Positions 43,649 through 53,155 of a stretch of 64,000 nucleotides of DNA are shown piece after piece. Source of the stretch: Phytohabitans suffuscus (GTDB taxonomy: Bacteria > Actinomycetota > Actinomycetes > Mycobacteriales > Micromonosporaceae); contig NZ_AP022871.1 of NCBI RefSeq assembly GCF_011764565.1, forward strand, positions 2,294,001-2,358,000. Reading direction: 5' to 3'. A model generated the notes under the pieces. The model was not told where the DNA came from. It ran no database searches and worked only from the letters and a program-made list of their open reading frames with translations. The translations under genes were made by a program, and so were the position numbers. The first letter of the stretch is position 1. Each line of letters starts with the position of its first letter.

Positions 43649-45951
43649 TCAGCGCGTCCAGCGCCGGTGCAGCAGGGGCACCGATCCGGCGATCGTCGCG
43701 GCGAACACGGCCAGCAGCCCGACGACCAGCAGCCAGAAGTGCCGCGCTCCCGGGTCCCACAGGAAGTCTTCGTAGAGGGTTGGCCGGCGGTAGCTGTTGA
43801 GGTCGGCGTAGGAGGCGATCGCGGCCAGGCCGAGCCGGGCCGGCACCACACCGGCCAGGGCGCCGAAGATGCCGGTGAGGTGAAACAACGTCCCGCCGAG
43901 CGCCACCTGGAGCACGGCCAGCAGCGTGCTCCAGGTGACCGCCCGTTCGAGCGTCGGCGAGCAGGTGGAGATGAACAGGCCCAGGCCCATCGAGGCCAGC
44001 ATCGTCAGCAGCAGCACCAGGTAGAGCATGACCAGGGGCTGGACGCCGTACGCCTGCGGCGGCAGCTCCCGGAAGAGCGCGAACACGACGGTGACGGCGC
44101 CGGTGAGGACCATGCAGACGCCGGTGTAGACGGTGGCCTTGGCGAGCAGGATCGGCAGGGCCTCGATGCCGACCCGCCAGTCGCGGCGCAGCTTGCCGGA
44201 GTCGCCGACGATGTCCGGGTACGTCAGGGAGGCGCCGGTCAGCGCGGCCACGGTGACGAGGATGGCCAGCACCGGGCTCATCGACGCGCTCGGCCGCAGG
44301 CCGTGCCGGGAGGCGAGCACGGCGAGAAACGTGGAGGCGACCGGCACCAGGACCGTCACGGCGAGCGACCCGGGCCGGCGCCGGCGGGTCAGCGTGAACT
44401 GGCGGTGCAGGAGCGTGGAGAGCCCGGTCAGCTGCAGCTTGGCCGGCGGGACGTACCGGGAGCCGCGGGCCGGCGCCGCCGCTCGGGCCGGCTCGGACGG
44501 CGGCTCGCGGTCGAGCTCGTCCATCAGGTCGGCCCAGGTCTGCTTGCCGAGCGTGCGGAGCACGGTCGCGGGCGGGCCGGCGTCGCGCACCCGGCCGCCC
44601 CGGGCGATCACCACGACCTTGTCCACGTAGTGCAGGTGCTCGGTCGCGTGCGTCACCACGATGACCGTGCAGTTGTACGTGCTGCCGACGCTACGCAGGT
44701 CCGCCATGATCGCGCGGTCCTTGCCCGGGTCGAGGCCGCTCGTCGGCTCGTCCAGCAGCAGGAGCTGCGGGCTGCCGACCAGCTCCATGCCGATCGACAC
44801 CCGGCGCTGCTGCCCGCCGGAGAGCTTTTCCACCTCCTGGTCGGCGAGGGTGGGCGGCTGGTTCAGGCCGAGCCGCTGGATCACGTTGCCGACCCGGTCC
44901 TTGACCTCGGTCTCGGTCGTGTCCCGGGCCCCGCGCAGCCGGGCGGCGTACGTGAGCGTCTGGCGCACCGTCAGCGACTTGAAGAGGTCCTCGTCCCCTG
45001 CGGCACGTACCGGACCTGCCGGCGCCGCACCTCCGGGTCGGTGTGCACGCTGTTCTCCGGGCCCAGCCGTACGGTGCCGGAGTCCTCGGCCAGCTCGCCC
45101 ATGAGCACCTTGATCAGCGAGGACTTGCCCGCGCCGGACGGCCCGACGACGGCCACCACCTCGCCGGGCGCGATGTCGAGCGACACGTCGTCGAGGCGCT
45201 TGCGGCCGTTGCTGCCGTGCACGGTGACGTGGTCGAGCCGGACCGCGAGGCCGGTCTCCGTCGTGGGTCGCCGCCGGACGCCGGGAGTCACCTCCCGCAC
45301 GCCCGCGGGCGGCGCCGCCGTACGGGCCGGTCCCGGGAGCAGGTCGGGGCTGACGGTCACGGCGGTCTGCCCGATGACGAACACGTCGCCCTCGGAGAGG
45401 GTCGCGGACATCTGCCGTACGCCGTCGACGAGCAGCTCGCCGGAGATCCACCAGCGTCCCTGGCTGTCGATGCGCACGGTGGCGTGCCGGGCGCGTACCA
45501 GCGGGTCGTCGATCGGGATGTCGGCGTTGGTGCCGGCCCGCCCGATCACGTACCGGGGTGCCCGCGCGTCGGGCCGCTCGGCCCGCGGCGGCTTGCCACC
45601 CGGCCGTGCCGGCGTCGCCACCTGGCCGTCCACCGGCGAACGGGGCCGGCGCGGGCCGGTCGTCACCCGCGACGCCAGCCGCACGTTCGTGGTCCGGTCG
45701 CCGCGCAGCCGCTGCCGGGCGTTGGTGACCGGGCCGCCGTCGATCCGCAGGGCCCGCGCCGCCGGGATGTTCTCCACCCGGAAGTACCACTGGTCGAGCA
45801 CCGGGACGAAGAAGCCGAGCTGGTCGCGGCGGCCCTCGTCGGCCGGCGGCGTCCGGGTGACGATCAGCTGCTGGCCGGTGCGGATCAGGTAGTGCACGTC
45901 CTCGGACAGCTCGACGTCGCCGTCGCCGAGGTTGACGGTCAGCGATCCCAT
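43649..45951 (-). CDS. FHA domain-ABC transporter fusion (ABCG type, frameshifted)
   Basis: About 767 residues. An N-terminal region of unknown fold (1-115) and a basic/Pro linker are followed by an FHA phosphothreonine-binding domain (about 135-210, YVIGRAGTNADIPIDD). The ABC ATPase (about 235-460) has Walker A GPSGAGKSSL, signature LSGGQQRRVSIGMEL and Walker B LLLLDEPTSGLDPG. A six-helix permease ends the protein. The layout resembles mycobacterial Rv1747, whose FHA domains are bound by phosphorylated partners. The frame breaks at CCCC 44995-44998, where one missing base restores VPQGDEDLFKSL. It follows the kinase-like gene after 53 bp, so it is probably co-regulated. Confidence 0.83.
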
Positions 45952-46004
45952 CGCGGGCGGTTCCCCCTTGCTGCGCGGGCTTGCGGTGCGTACACGGCGG
46001 GCGG

Positions 46005-47096
46005 TCAGAGGACGGTGAGGGCGGCCGCGGTCACGCCGGCGAGCGTCCCGGACCGGGTGAAGATGAGGCTGGCCAGCCGGCGGCCCACCCGTGCCACCCG
46101 GTCGCCGCGCAGCCGGGGCGGCAGCACCGGCGGGCCCGGATCCGGCTGGTAGGAGTACCAGGCCGGCAGCCACCCGCGCGGCTGCGTGGGGAGGTGCTGC
46201 ACCGGTACGGCGGGCGGCGGCAGCGGCGGCCCGGGCGCGGCGGGCATGAACGGGCGTACCAGCGCCCACTGCTCGCCGAGCCGGTCCCAGGAGGCGGCGT
46301 CGGCGGGGTCGTCGAGCAGCGCCCCGAACGGCGGCCGCGCCGCCGCCGGGAGCATCTCCAGCAGCTGGGTGCGCTGGGGGCGGCCCAGCCCGATCACCGT
46401 CGGCTCGTCCAGCAGCACCCGCGCCACGACCCAGAAGAGCTTGGTCAGGTCGGTCGAGACGGCCGGCTCGGCGCCGGCCGGCACCTGCTCGCTCATCAGG
46501 TCCGGCGCCGTCATCGGCCCCACGCGTCCCCAGTGGACGGACGCCATGGAGTCGCAGTCGACGAGGTAGACGCCGGTGCCCTGGCCGTCGACCCGGAAGA
46601 GGACGTTGTCCGGCTGTACGTCGTTGACGACCACGTCGAGGCTGTGCAGAAACCGCACCGCCAGGATCAGCCGCCCCAGCACGGTCAGCGTCTCGGGCGG
46701 CACCGCGCCACCGGAGCCCGCGCCGCCGGCCATCTCCCCGAGGACGCGCGGGGTGCGGCGGCCGTCCGCCCGGCGGTCGAAGAACGGCTCGGCGGCGGCC
46801 GGGATCAGCACGCCGGTGGTCCGCCCCTGGGCCTGTACCGCGAACCGCGGCCAGGCCGCGAGGAGGTCGAGCCGCCGCCGGGCACCCTCGGGCAGCGCCA
46901 ACCGCCACGCGATCAGCCGGGTCAGCGCCGCCTCGTCGACACCGCCGCGGTGCTCGTCGGTGAACCGCTTGTACAGCCAGGTCCAGCCGTCCAGCCGGCG
47001 CCAGTGCAGTGTGGCGTTGCCACCGGAGAGCCGCGCCACCCCGCCCGGGTCGACCGGCTCGAGCCGCGCCTCGTCCACTGTGGGCGCGTCAGCCAT
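46005..47096 (-). CDS. Kinase-like protein of the TerY-P-type triad
   Basis: 363 residues from the ATG at 47096. The fold is kinase-like: WLYKRFT at the front with the Lys, the catalytic-loop equivalent VVNDVQPDNVLF (HRD replaced by VND) and DFG replaced by DCDSM. A Pro-rich linker and one C-terminal membrane segment (about 345-362) follow. Deviation at the catalytic Asp region means it may be a weak kinase or a pseudokinase. It overlaps the PP2C gene by eight bases. Triads of kinase, PP2C and TerY-like vWA have been described as TerY-P systems; the present order matches. Confidence 0.75.
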   Translation of the reverse strand: MADAPTVDEARLEPVDPGGVARLSGGNATLHWRRLDGWTWLYKRFTDEHRGGVDEAALTRLIAWRLALPEGARRRLDLLAAWPRFAVQAQGRTTGVLIPAAAEPFFDRRADGRRTPRVLGEMAGGAGSGGAVPPETLTVLGRLILAVRFLHSLDVVVNDVQPDNVLFRVDGQGTGVYLVDCDSMASVHWGRVGPMTAPDLMSEQVPAGAEPAVSTDLTKLFWVVARVLLDEPTVIGLGRPQRTQLLEMLPAAARPPFGALLDDPADAASWDRLGEQWALVRPFMPAAPGPPLPPPAVPVQHLPTQPRGWLPAWYSYQPDPGPPVLPPRLRGDRVARVGRRLASLIFTRSGTLAGVTAAALTVL

Positions 47097-48243
47097 CGCT
47101 CGCCCCCTCGCCGATCCACACCGCGACCGCGGACCTGTCGTCGGCCCAGTAGTCGTCGACGAAGCCGACGTGGTTGACGAAGTCGAGCCAGCCCGGCCGC
47201 CGACGCCAGAGCGAGGCCAGGCCACGGGCGAGCGGCGAGGCGCTGGTGTCGAGCGCGCCGGCGAACCCGTCGCTGCCGAGCAGCAGCACCGATCCGGGTG
47301 AGAGGTCGAAGATCCTCGTGTACGGGCGGGCGTGCGTCGGCATGTCGCGGGTGGCGTTGTCGGCGCCGCCCCGCTCGTGGTGGATCGGCGTCCACTGGCC
47401 GTCGTAGAGCGCCCACGCCTCCGAGTCGCCGACGCCGTGCACGGTCACCTGCGCGCCGTCGAAGCGCGGCACGACCTCGGCGACGACCAGCGTGCAGGCC
47501 CCGTCGAGCTGGTCGGCCCGATCGCCGAGTGAGCGCAGCATGCCGGCCGCGATCGCCTCGAAGAGCCGGTCGCCGCTCTGCGCGAACGCGATGCCGTCCG
47601 GCCGGCTGACGCACAGGTGCAGCGCGGCGGTGATCGCCTCGATGGCCACCCGCCCCGAACGGGGAAGCGAGCCCAGGCCGTCGGCCACCGCGAGGTACAG
47701 CGCGGAGCGGGCCTCGTCCCACGCCGCGCCGATCGCGTCCTGCCCCTCGGTGCCCATGCTGGCGTGCGTGGCCCCGCGCAGCGCCGCCGCCCGGACCACG
47801 AGGTGGGAGTTGGGTCGGGCGCCGCCCGCGGCGCCGCACCAGCCGTGGAAGAACGAGCCGTGCCAGCCGCTCCCGGCCACCACCTTCGCCGGCAGGCGGG
47901 GCTCCTGCTCCTGCCCGCCGCGGGGTGCCTCGATGACGAAGCGGCGCACGGCCGCCTCTTCGACCGGCGGCGACGGGGCGGGCCGGGGCGGCGCTGGCCG
48001 GCCCCTCTCGGCGCGGGCGCCGCGCCCCGGGCGGCGCGGCGCGGGACCCTCCTGCTCCGGGCGGGACGGCCCCGGCGGGCGCCGGTCCGGGTGGCGCTCC
48101 CGCCACCCGTGCATCGCCTGGAGCGGGCGCCCGAGCACCCCGCGGGGCATGGTGATCGTCCGGCCCCGCATCGCGAGGACGGTCACCCCGGCCACGGTGA
48201 GCGCGACGACGATCACGCCCAGCATCAGCAGCTGCTCACCCAT
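47089..48243 (-). CDS. PP2C-type protein phosphatase
   Basis: 384 residues: an N-terminal membrane segment (about 5-25), a long Pro/Arg-rich linker (about 40-110) and a PP2C domain (about 145-370). Metal-binding Asp residues appear in GQDAIGAAWDEARSALYLAVADGLGS and in LLLGSDGFAGALD, with a late DDRSAVAVWI. It removes phosphate from Ser/Thr of partner proteins. It overlaps the vWA gene upstream and the kinase-like gene downstream by eight bases each, so the three are made from one mRNA in fixed ratio. Confidence 0.83.
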   Translation of the reverse strand: MGEQLLMLGVIVVALTVAGVTVLAMRGRTITMPRGVLGRPLQAMHGWRERHPDRRPPGPSRPEQEGPAPRRPGRGARAERGRPAPPRPAPSPPVEEAAVRRFVIEAPRGGQEQEPRLPAKVVAGSGWHGSFFHGWCGAAGGARPNSHLVVRAAALRGATHASMGTEGQDAIGAAWDEARSALYLAVADGLGSLPRSGRVAIEAITAALHLCVSRPDGIAFAQSGDRLFEAIAAGMLRSLGDRADQLDGACTLVVAEVVPRFDGAQVTVHGVGDSEAWALYDGQWTPIHHERGGADNATRDMPTHARPYTRIFDLSPGSVLLLGSDGFAGALDTSASPLARGLASLWRRRPGWLDFVNHVGFVDDYWADDRSAVAVWIGEGASDG

Positions 48244-48958
48244 CGACCCGCCGCATTCCGTCCGGTACCTCGATGACCATCTCCCCGGCCTGGACCGAGA
48301 GCTTGATGCTGCGTTCGATGACGCTGATGACGCTGCCGGCCAGGCCGTCGCCGGTGGCGCCGGACGTCGCGATGAACGCGTTCTGCCGGCCGCCCGGCCG
48401 CCCGGTGGCGATCGCGGAGAGCGTGCCGGGGTGCGCGCCGGTCAGGCCGATCGCGGCGATCCGGGCCGACACCGGCGCGCCCACGATCCGGTCGCGGTAC
48501 GGCATCCACTCGTCGGGGCGCTGGTAGCGGTCGCGAGCGTACGGCGCGCCGTCGGTGATGAAGAAGACGAGTGGCGGGGCCACCTTCGTGCGGTAGCTCT
48601 GCCCGGTGCCGCTCGCCTCGATCGCCCTGGCGTCCGGCCCGATCCGGCCGTGCAGGAACCGCAGCACCGCGACGTAGTCGGTCTGCCTGCCGTCCCGCGG
48701 ACTGCGGATGTGCACCGGATCGGTGAGCGCCGTCATCGGGCAGAGCAGCTCCGCCTCGTCGCCGAAGGCGATCACGCTGATCCAGGCCGCCTTGGCGAGC
48801 GACCGGGAGTCCGAAAGGGACATCACGAGGTCCGGGATCATCTCGTTGAACGCGGCCAGCGGCGCGCGCCGCCCGGACGGGCTGTGCCGCATGGAGGCGG
48901 AGACGTCGAGCAGGATGTAGATCGGGTACGTCTTGCGCTCCGAGAGCATCGTGGTCAC
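48236..48958 (-). CDS. TerY-like von Willebrand A domain protein
   Basis: 240 residues. The metal-ion-dependent adhesion site is intact: DVSASM in YPIYILLDVSASMRHSPSG, a Thr in the second loop, and Asp in FFITDGAPYARDRY. TerY-type proteins are cytoplasmic vWA proteins that assemble signalling or stress complexes with metal ions. The start is the GTG at 48958 (overlapping the DUF4407 stop) or the ATG at 48949. Together with the downstream phosphatase and kinase-like protein it forms the TerY-P arrangement. An uninterrupted frame that runs on to 51223 is an artefact of frameshifts. Confidence 0.82.
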   Translation of the reverse strand: MTTMLSERKTYPIYILLDVSASMRHSPSGRRAPLAAFNEMIPDLVMSLSDSRSLAKAAWISVIAFGDEAELLCPMTALTDPVHIRSPRDGRQTDYVAVLRFLHGRIGPDARAIEASGTGQSYRTKVAPPLVFFITDGAPYARDRYQRPDEWMPYRDRIVGAPVSARIAAIGLTGAHPGTLSAIATGRPGGRQNAFIATSGATGDGLAGSVISVIERSIKLSVQAGEMVIEVPDGMRRVDG

Positions 48959-50331
48959 CGGTACCTCCCGTCGCCGGAGCCGCTGTCGTGGGGCAGGCCG
49001 GCCGGCGGCGGCACGGTCAGCGGGAGCGTCGGCGAGTCGTGCAGCAGGTACTCGGCGCGCGAGTCGGTCAGGTTCTCCCGCAGCACCTCGACGTCCACGT
49101 GCCGCATGCGCGCGTCGAACTCCACCTTGTTGACCGCCGAGGCGTGCTCGGCGTTCATCTGGATCCGGGCCAGTTCCTCCTGGATGACCCGGCGCCGCCG
49201 CTCGGTCTCGGTGGAGACCCGCTCGGCCCGCCGCCGGCCGGCGGTACGGTCCGCGACGACCCGGTCGTAGTTGCTGTACCCGTTGAGGAACTTGAGCAGC
49301 ACGGGCAGCGAGTCCACCCCGACGAAGAACAGCCGCAGGGCCCACTCGGCGGCGCGCATGTGGCCGTTCTCCTCGACCAGGTCGCCGAGCGCGCCGAGGC
49401 GTTCCAGCAGGCCGATCTCGCGCTGGTTGCCCTTGAAGTCGGCGACCCGCTCCGCGATGGTCTGGTTGATCTGGCCGCCAGCGTCCGTGCGCTTGCCGCC
49501 CAGCTGGGTGTTGAGCAGGGTGACCTTCTCGTTGAGCTGCTTGAGCTTGGCCTGGTTGGCGTCCATGCGCTGGTCGCGGCGAAACTCGTCGGCCTTGCCG
49601 CGCAGCCGCCGGCAGTTGGGCCCCTCCCCGCTGCGGCCGGTCAGCCCCGCCCCGGGTGTGCCGTTGCACTCCCGGCGGGCGAGGTCCTCCATCTTTGCGT
49701 ACTCCTTGTCGTCCGCGTCGAGGTCGGCCTTGAGCGTGTTGATCTCCGCCTGGGTCGCCTCGATCTCCCGCTCGGTGGCCCGGGTGTCTGACTTGACGGC
49801 GAACCGCAGCTTCTCGCACTTGGGGTCGTTCTTGGCGGTGGCGTTCGGCGCGTCCTCGGGTGAGCCCGGGATCGGGTTGCACTGCTTGAGGTCGCTCTCG
49901 TACTGCGCCACCGACGCCAGCCGGTCGTCCTTGATCCGCTTCTCGATCGCGGCGTTGAAGACGCCGAGCAGCAGCGGCTCGGCGATGATCACACCGAACA
50001 CCACGGCGAGCAGCAGCCGGGGCACCATCTTCCAGAACCGCGCCAGGGTGTGCGACGCGGCGCCGCTGGACATCAGCCACCGGTCCAGGCAGAGGATGAA
50101 GGCGCCCCACACCGGCACGAACAGCAGGATGCTCGGGTGGTAGCCGTCGAAGACGCAGATCAGCGCCACCGTCATGGAAAACATCGCCATCAGCGCGGTG
50201 CCGAGCACGACGCCGCCCATGGCGGTGTACCGGGAGCGCTCGGACGGTACGGCGTCCAAAATGGACTCGTCGGCTCCGGTCAGCGCGCGCAGCGCCCGGC
50301 CGGGTCCGCGCCGGTGCGCGGCTCCACTCAC
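48955..50331 (-). CDS. DUF4407 membrane protein with coiled coil
   Basis: 458 residues from the GTG at 50331. A short N-terminus is followed by three or four membrane segments within about 30-140 (VVLGTALMAMFSMTVALICVF, ILLFVPVWGAFILCLDRWLM, LLLAVVFGVIIAEPLLLGVF). A long coiled-coil region comes next (about 165-310, with Cys pairs CNPIP and ECNGTPG), then another membrane segment (about 330-350) and a charged tail. DUF4407 proteins have no proven role. Here the gene overlaps its neighbours by four bases on each side, so it is an integral part of the vWA/PP2C/kinase operon, perhaps its membrane platform. Confidence 0.82.
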   Translation of the reverse strand: MSGAAHRRGPGRALRALTGADESILDAVPSERSRYTAMGGVVLGTALMAMFSMTVALICVFDGYHPSILLFVPVWGAFILCLDRWLMSSGAASHTLARFWKMVPRLLLAVVFGVIIAEPLLLGVFNAAIEKRIKDDRLASVAQYESDLKQCNPIPGSPEDAPNATAKNDPKCEKLRFAVKSDTRATEREIEATQAEINTLKADLDADDKEYAKMEDLARRECNGTPGAGLTGRSGEGPNCRRLRGKADEFRRDQRMDANQAKLKQLNEKVTLLNTQLGGKRTDAGGQINQTIAERVADFKGNQREIGLLERLGALGDLVEENGHMRAAEWALRLFFVGVDSLPVLLKFLNGYSNYDRVVADRTAGRRRAERVSTETERRRRVIQEELARIQMNAEHASAVNKVEFDARMRHVDVEVLRENLTDSRAEYLLHDSPTLPLTVPPPAGLPHDSGSGDGRYR

Positions 50332-51091
50332 GGCTGGTCCCCCAGGTGTAGTTGTCGGGCATGAAGGCCGGTACACCGTCGCCGGACGGCATCTGGTCCG
50401 GAAAACCGTCCGGGCCCCGCGGCGGCCCGCCGTCGGGAACGGGCGCGGGGTCGTCCGGCGGGTTGGTGCCGCGGGCACGCGGCACCGTGGCCAGGCGCTG
50501 CGGCTCCAGCGCGACGTCGACGAGGCGGGTGACCATTCCCGGCACGATCAGCGGGTGCACGTCGTGGTACGCGAACACCCGCGCCGACGCGTTGCGCTCG
50601 TAGGGGGCCCAGCCGCGGTGCAGGTCGGCGGCGAGCGTCATGAAGCGCAGCTTCCGGTCGGCCACCAGGTGGTCGACGAGCACCGGCTCGACGTCCCAGC
50701 AGCCCGCGTCGAGCACCAGCTCGGGGTCGGTCACCCGGCAGTGGAAGCGGGCCCGCAGGGTCACGCAGGTGCGCGGGTCGGCGCTGGGCAGGTAGACGAC
50801 GGCCTCGCGCAGCTCGTGCCGCATCGAGACGACCGCGACCGCCACGGCGTCGACCACCAGCTCGGCGTCGAGCCGCAGGTTGCCCTCCGGCGGGGTCTCG
50901 TACGAGTCGCCGACCTGGAAGACGAGCACGCTGCCCGGCGGCTGCCGCGGTATCTCGTGGAGTGCCCGGCGCCGCCGGCGAAAGGCGCGCTTCACCACCG
51001 GGTTGAGCTCCGCGGAGTCGACGACCGGGTAGCCCTGGTCCGGCTCCTGCTCCGGGAGCCGCCACGTGGGAAGGCTGCTTTCGAGTGACAC
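50328..51091 (-). CDS. Hypothetical protein at the head of the vWA operon (frameshifted at its end)
   Basis: About 254 residues, no family recognised. The N-terminal ~45 residues include a basic cluster (VVKRAFRRRRRALHEIP). Then comes a beta-rich domain (SVLVFQVGDSYETPPEGNLRL, VVDAVAVAVVSMRHEL, CVTLRARFHCRVTDPELVL) that resembles a PHB/SPFH-like strand-helix pattern, weakly. A Pro-rich tail follows. Only if one base is missing in the C run at 50339-50343 does the protein end with a TGA that overlaps the DUF4407 GTG start by four bases, the same overlap seen for the other genes here. The GTG at 51091 is the likely start. Confidence 0.6.
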
Positions 51092-51285
51092 GTCCAACGT
51101 CCAATGTGTTCGTTGATGGGGAGGGCGGGACCGGTCCATCCACAATGGGGAATGTCGTCGAGGGGACGACGGATCAGGACCGGGACGTACCGAATCCGAA
51201 CACGCGGCCGGCGTGTGCTCCACTGTGGAGACGGCTTTGTGACAGGGGATCAGCCGTTCGAACTAGCCGTTCCGAGTGGTGGGTC

Positions 51286-52311
51286 TCAGGCGGCCGGGGC
51301 GGCCAGAAACGGGCCGCCGGAAAGGACCGAGCGGCACACCTCGCGCTCCGGCTCGGTGCTCGCGAGCAGGTAGACGGTGCGCAGGCCACCCTCGTGGTGG
51401 AAGGTGAAGTGGTCGACGATGCTCGCGACCATCGTGCGTACCGTCGGCTCGAGCCGGCCGCCCGCCACACCCGTGCCGAGCAGCGGGATCAGCACGCTGC
51501 GGACCGAGTCGACGGCGGCCAGCCGCTCCGCCTCGACCAGCACGTTGCTGACGCATCGGCCGATGTCGGCGACCTGGCGGTAGCCTTCGCCCGGCTCGCC
51601 CCGCACGGCCGCCACATGGATGATGTGACGCACGCGGTTCTGCTCGGCCAGCTCACCCGAGCCGGTGGTGATGACCGACCCGGCGGCCACCGGCGCGCGG
51701 CCGGAGACCTTGCGGGCCAACTCTTCGGCGATCGTGTCCTCGACGACCCGGCCGCGTTCATCGTGCTTCGCGCCGTCGAACCGGATGATCGCCGAGATCG
51801 AGTACTCCTCGAAGCGCGACATCCTCATCTCGGTGTTCTCGGAGTTGACCCATACGTCGGCGTCGCGCACCCGGCGGATGTCTCCGGTGATGACACCGAC
51901 GATCGTGCTCGCCCGGTACCGCTCCCCCGCGAGGCGGTAGAGGAACCTCTCGCTCCCGCCGAGGAGCGCCGACTTTCCACCTGACTGAGCGGTCACTCGA
52001 TCGGGTGGCTGCCGGGTCGGGCGGGCGTCGGCGATCCGCTCCCAGGCGTCGAGCCACGGGCGCAGGTCGCTGACCGGGATGCCCAGCGCGCGCAGCAGGT
52101 CCTCGTAGACGTCGGCGGGCGGCAGCCGGGTGCCTCGCAGGTAGGCGTCGAGCGTGCTCGGGGCCTTGCCGGTGCGGGCCGAGAGGTCGCGCACGGACAG
52201 CTGCACCTGCCCCTTGCGGGCACCGCGCCGGCGCAGCCTCGTGAAGGCCTGCGCGAGGTCGTCGAGCGTGTGCAGGCGGCCGGGGTCGGGTGGACGCTCT
52301 GCGTGGGTCAT
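51286..52311 (-). CDS. HTH-macrodomain regulator-like protein
   Basis: 341 residues from the ATG at 52311. An Xre-like helix-turn-helix lies at about 15-75 (VRDLSARTGKAPSTLDAYLRG). Residues about 120-330 are a macro domain, with the ADP-ribose loops ADVWVNSENTEM and a GTGVAGGR phosphate-binding loop (LIPLLGTGVAGGRLEP). Macro domains bind or cleave ADP-ribose and related nucleotides. The fusion to a DNA-binding domain suggests a nucleotide-responsive regulator. It precedes the vWA/PP2C operon by about 195 bp on the same strand and could control it. Confidence 0.75.
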   Translation of the reverse strand: MTHAERPPDPGRLHTLDDLAQAFTRLRRRGARKGQVQLSVRDLSARTGKAPSTLDAYLRGTRLPPADVYEDLLRALGIPVSDLRPWLDAWERIADARPTRQPPDRVTAQSGGKSALLGGSERFLYRLAGERYRASTIVGVITGDIRRVRDADVWVNSENTEMRMSRFEEYSISAIIRFDGAKHDERGRVVEDTIAEELARKVSGRAPVAAGSVITTGSGELAEQNRVRHIIHVAAVRGEPGEGYRQVADIGRCVSNVLVEAERLAAVDSVRSVLIPLLGTGVAGGRLEPTVRTMVASIVDHFTFHHEGGLRTVYLLASTEPEREVCRSVLSGGPFLAAPAA

Positions 52312-52500
52312 CCCGCCTCTCCCGTCGTCCGGTGTCCGCGCGGTGCGCTGTCCCGAGCCATCGCGGACGTTCGCGGACAGCCGGAATCCGGCGTCCCGGG
52401 GCACGTCGCGGCCGATGCTCTTTCCACGCGAAATTGTCGCACTGCCGGGAGTTCGGCGTCACCAGCCGTTACTTCCGGGCAGGGGCGGGAGGTGTGGGAA

Positions 52501-52641
52501 ATGTATCCACGTCGATGGCAAAACGACCGGTTGTACGGCTGCGACCCGATCGGCCGCGGCGAGCTCGTCGCCGCGCTGATCGTGGCCGGCGTCCGCTGGC
52601 TGGTCACCATCCTGCTGACGAGCTGGGGGTACCTCGAATGA
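52501..52641 (+). CDS. Small putative membrane peptide coupled to the LuxR gene, 46 aa
   Basis: The ATG at 52501 follows a GGTGTGGG stretch. The peptide has a charged front (MYPRRWQNDRLYG) and one hydrophobic helix (LVAALIVAGVRWLVTILLTSW). Its TGA overlaps the ATG of the LuxR-type gene (ATGA at 52638-52641), which implies translational coupling. No family recognised. It may anchor or modulate the regulator, or simply act as a leader. Confidence 0.5.
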   Translation: MYPRRWQNDRLYGCDPIGRGELVAALIVAGVRWLVTILLTSWGYLE

Positions 52642-53155
52642 GTCCGGCAAACGAAAGCATCCGGCCGCTTCCGGTCGGCCGGTCACGGCTCAGCGTCCGG
52701 GGGCTCACCGAGCTCCTCGCCGAGCTGGTCGGCGCCGACGGGAGCGACGTCATCGTCCTGGCGATCGTGCCTCACGAGCGCCGGCCGCAGCCCCCGACGA
52801 GGGCCGCCGCCCGGAGCCGCGGCACCGCGTGCACCGGCCGGTGGGGCTGTCCGCGGCGAAGGAGCGGCCGCCCGCCGACGGCGGGTGGGCGAGCCTGACC
52901 GAACGGGAGCGGGCGGTGGCCCTGCTCGCCGGGCACGCGCTGACCAACCAGCAGATCGCGCATCGCCTGAAGATCTCGCCGCACACGGTGAACTTCCACT
53001 TGCGACAGATCTTCCGGAAGCTGTCGATCGACTCCCGGGTCAGCCTCGCCCGGATCGTCCAGGCGCGACCGTCGGTCGTGGACTCCACCAACCGCCGGCG
53101 GCACGCCGCCGAGGCCGGGGATCCCGAGGCGGGCGACGGCGGCGTCAGTCGGTGA
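52638..53155 (+). CDS. LuxR-type DNA-binding regulator at the cluster border (frameshifted)
   Basis: About 172 residues. An N-terminal ~50 residues of unknown fold (LSVRGLTELLAELVGADGSD) are followed by a GerE/LuxR helix-turn-helix (LTERERAVALLAGHALTNQQ, then HRLKISPHTVNFHLRQIFRKL). The halves are in different frames and join at CCCCC 52791-52795 if one C is missing. It has no response-regulator receiver domain. It converges on the aspartokinase gene with an 11-base overlap and is a likely controller of the adjoining biosynthetic genes. Confidence 0.75.

Noticed and set aside
48236..51223. A single 995-codon minus-strand gene
   Set aside because: It is an artefact: it joins the operon-head protein, an out-of-frame stretch through DUF4407, and the vWA protein. 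The joined middle has no protein character.
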